Shown here piece by piece: positions 62,046-64,000 of a DNA stretch of 64,000 nt (its first letter is position 1; each line of letters opens with the position of its first letter). Position numbers and translations under genes: made by a program. The stretch lies in the NCBI GenBank assembly GCA_964036045.1, contig OZ038382.1, positions 10,592,235-10,656,234 of the forward strand, in the 5' to 3' direction. The notes beneath the pieces are model-generated. The model searched no databases. It worked only from the letters and a program-made list of their open reading frames with translations, and was not told where the DNA came from. The DNA is from Eutreptiella sp. 'Long Island Sound 2002'. Its lineage: Eukaryota > Euglenozoa > Euglenophyceae > Eutreptiales > Eutreptiaceae.

Positions 62046-64000
62046 AACATCCCCGAAGGGTCTACCTATTTTGAGCGTGTGGTGACCCTTTTCGGTCCTC
62101 AAAAGGGTTCCGTTTGACCCACTTCTGCGCAAATGAATGTTTGAGAAGCATAGATCCTTTAGGATGGGTGTTTCGTGGGGACAGGTTTTTAATCCCTTCA
62201 GAGGGGTTTCTTCACAAGGTGGTTGTAGGGGATCCCAAATCCTTGCCTGAGTGCCTCGATGACTCAGATGACGATTTTGCGGGTTACCTCAATATGCTTG
62301 TCCCGTCAATCAATGATCCATTGCCTCCCCTGCAGCTCCAACGCGTTGTACCATATTTTCCCCCCTGTGTGCCATGTCAACTTACGGTTGCCGCGCCGAG
62401 CTGGTGCCTCAAGCACGTCTTTGATAGCTCTCGAATTGCGCAGAGCAAAATCGCTCGTTTGGGCATCACTGTGGACGTAGGATCGCCTTTGGAGCCATGC
62501 ACTTTTGACCCCTTTTGGACCCTGTTTTGGCCCAACAATGCGCACTATGACAGTGTCACCAGCTGCGCGCATGTACTGGGCAAGCATATTTGGAGGAAAA
62601 CATCAGTGGGCTGCAATACAAGGCACACCCGCTGTGAAATAAAAAGCAGCAGACTGTCGTTCCATACCGTCAACATGCCCTGGGGCACATGCAAAAAATA
62701 CCCAAAGGATGCCTCGCGTGCCCCGTGCAGCAAGTTTCTTTCAGGAGGGGGCGCAAATGGAGGAACACAACTGGGAGGCGCAGGGAAACGGACAGTGAAT
62801 AGGGCCCAAGGGAGGGTGGCATGTGGGTTTCCATACAGCGGCGTTTGTGGCCCTGTGCATCAGAGGATCTTTACATAAGGACCGCCGCCTGGTAACATGA
62901 CCAGTGCAAAGTGCCACAGTGTTGCTCAACAATGCAGGTGCAGGCATTGAGGCCACAAAGCTAATTCCCGAGTGAGTTTCGAAATATGAACAGCGTGCAC
63001 CCACAGAACGCTCAGCTAAGCACATTGAGGCAGCGGAGACCTGCATGTGCCTCAGAAAGGAGGGGGATGGCGAGAGACGTAGGCAGATGGTGGCACCAGG
63101 GCCACTCAGTGACATTGTACAGAGAGCCGCTCTCTGTAATTGGGGTGAGATCGGTGACACTTGCCTCCTCAACCGGGGACCCGCCCCCCCCACGAAAACA
63201 ATTGATACGATCCATAGCACCCCCAAAAAACAACAACAATGCAAGCAACCCCATTCACCCTGCCCTGTTCCCTTCTCTTTTCAGATCGTATTGATTGCTT
63301 GGCGCCCCCCCTCATTCCTTGGCTCTCATTTCCCCTATCCTTGGTTTGCCAAGTGACCAGTTGCTCCCTGCAGTCTCACACACAGGTGGCACTGATTCAA
63401 CGCAATATATAAAGACAGCCGCTGTCCTATGAGACTGTAACCAGGGCAACTGCAGTCGGCTATGTGGTAACCAAATCATCAACTGCACAATGCAGCAAGG
63501 GTCACATACACAGTGCCCCCCCCCCCCCCCTGCCTCTACACACCTCGGTCTGTCTCTGTCAACCTCCCCCCCCCTGGTGGCAAAACTAAAGTTCACTGCT
63601 TGGCTTTAGTTTCTCCCGTTCTTGTCTTGACTCCTTCGTTCCGAATGCTGCTGTTGCTCTTGGGTAGGATGAAATGCAGCGTGCAATAATGAGAGCAGGA
63701 CCAAGCAGTTCCCTGCAGCAGGATGGTTCTCCTTCACTTCCACCCCCCTCCAGGACACACACAGGCACAGCAGTATCTCCACCTACTTGAGCTATGAGTG
63801 GTCAGTGATCAGATAGCCTTGCGACTGGATCGTCAGTGCCGCCGCCCAATCGGGCCACCTCGGTAAGGCTCCGGCGACCGCGGGCCCGTAACCACTCGAC
63901 GGCTGCATGCGGACCGAAAACAACCCAGCCCCCCCCCCCCCCCTCCCCCTCTCAGCACTGTGCAGCACTGCAATCTGGTGAACCACTCTGTGCAGGTTTC
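62046..64000. other. No supported gene at the right edge
   Basis: A 254-codon plus-strand open frame at 62114-62878 has mixed composition, but I see no domain and no splice context. A run of C lies near 63521 and another near 63930. Confidence 0.45.

Noticed and set aside
62114-62878. 254-codon plus-strand open frame
   Set aside because: No recognisable domain or splice signals, and no neighbouring exons; treated as unproven.

Overview
This 64 kb window is nuclear DNA of a eukaryote, most likely a unicellular or algal lineage. Genes are split by GT-AG introns, there are no operons, and most of the DNA is intergenic or intronic: microsatellites, minisatellites, foldback elements, retroelement pieces and many long poly-G/poly-C tracts. 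I cannot place the lineage. The E2 enzyme and ATG9 exons are typical of eukaryotes but do not decide a group.

Layout. 0-4.3 kb: a 94-bp minisatellite array cut by the window edge, GC-rich single-copy DNA, then two (GTGTG)n blocks around the 3' end of a non-LTR retrotransposon. 4.3-30 kb: mostly gene-poor and repeat-rich, with one DEK-C domain exon (about 16 kb, minus), two probable exons of an unknown gene (about 22 kb, minus), a 218-bp inverted repeat pair and a (GGT)n tract. 30.3-44.5 kb: autophagy gene ATG9 on the minus strand, as at least eight short exons over 14 kb, its introns full of repeats and one AT-rich MITE-like element. 44.9-45.6 kb: a complete four-exon ubiquitin-conjugating enzyme of the UBE2D/UBC4 class on the plus strand, head-to-head with ATG9 across 392 bp. 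47.1-51.6 kb: an unrecognised six-exon gene on the minus strand, with a tRNA-derived SINE-like element in one intron. 54.7-60.4 kb: a predicted two-exon gene on the minus strand encoding F-box, WD40-like repeats, an Ala/Lys-rich linker and a multi-pass membrane domain, with a 3.3 kb repeat-filled intron. 60.4-64 kb: no supported gene.

How the genes relate. UBE2D, the F-box/WD40 protein and ATG9 all belong to the ubiquitin and autophagy machinery, but nothing shows they are functionally linked beyond the shared ATG9/UBE2D promoter interval. Exon models rest on reading frames, splice dinucleotides and matching intron phases read by eye. No transcript or database search was available.
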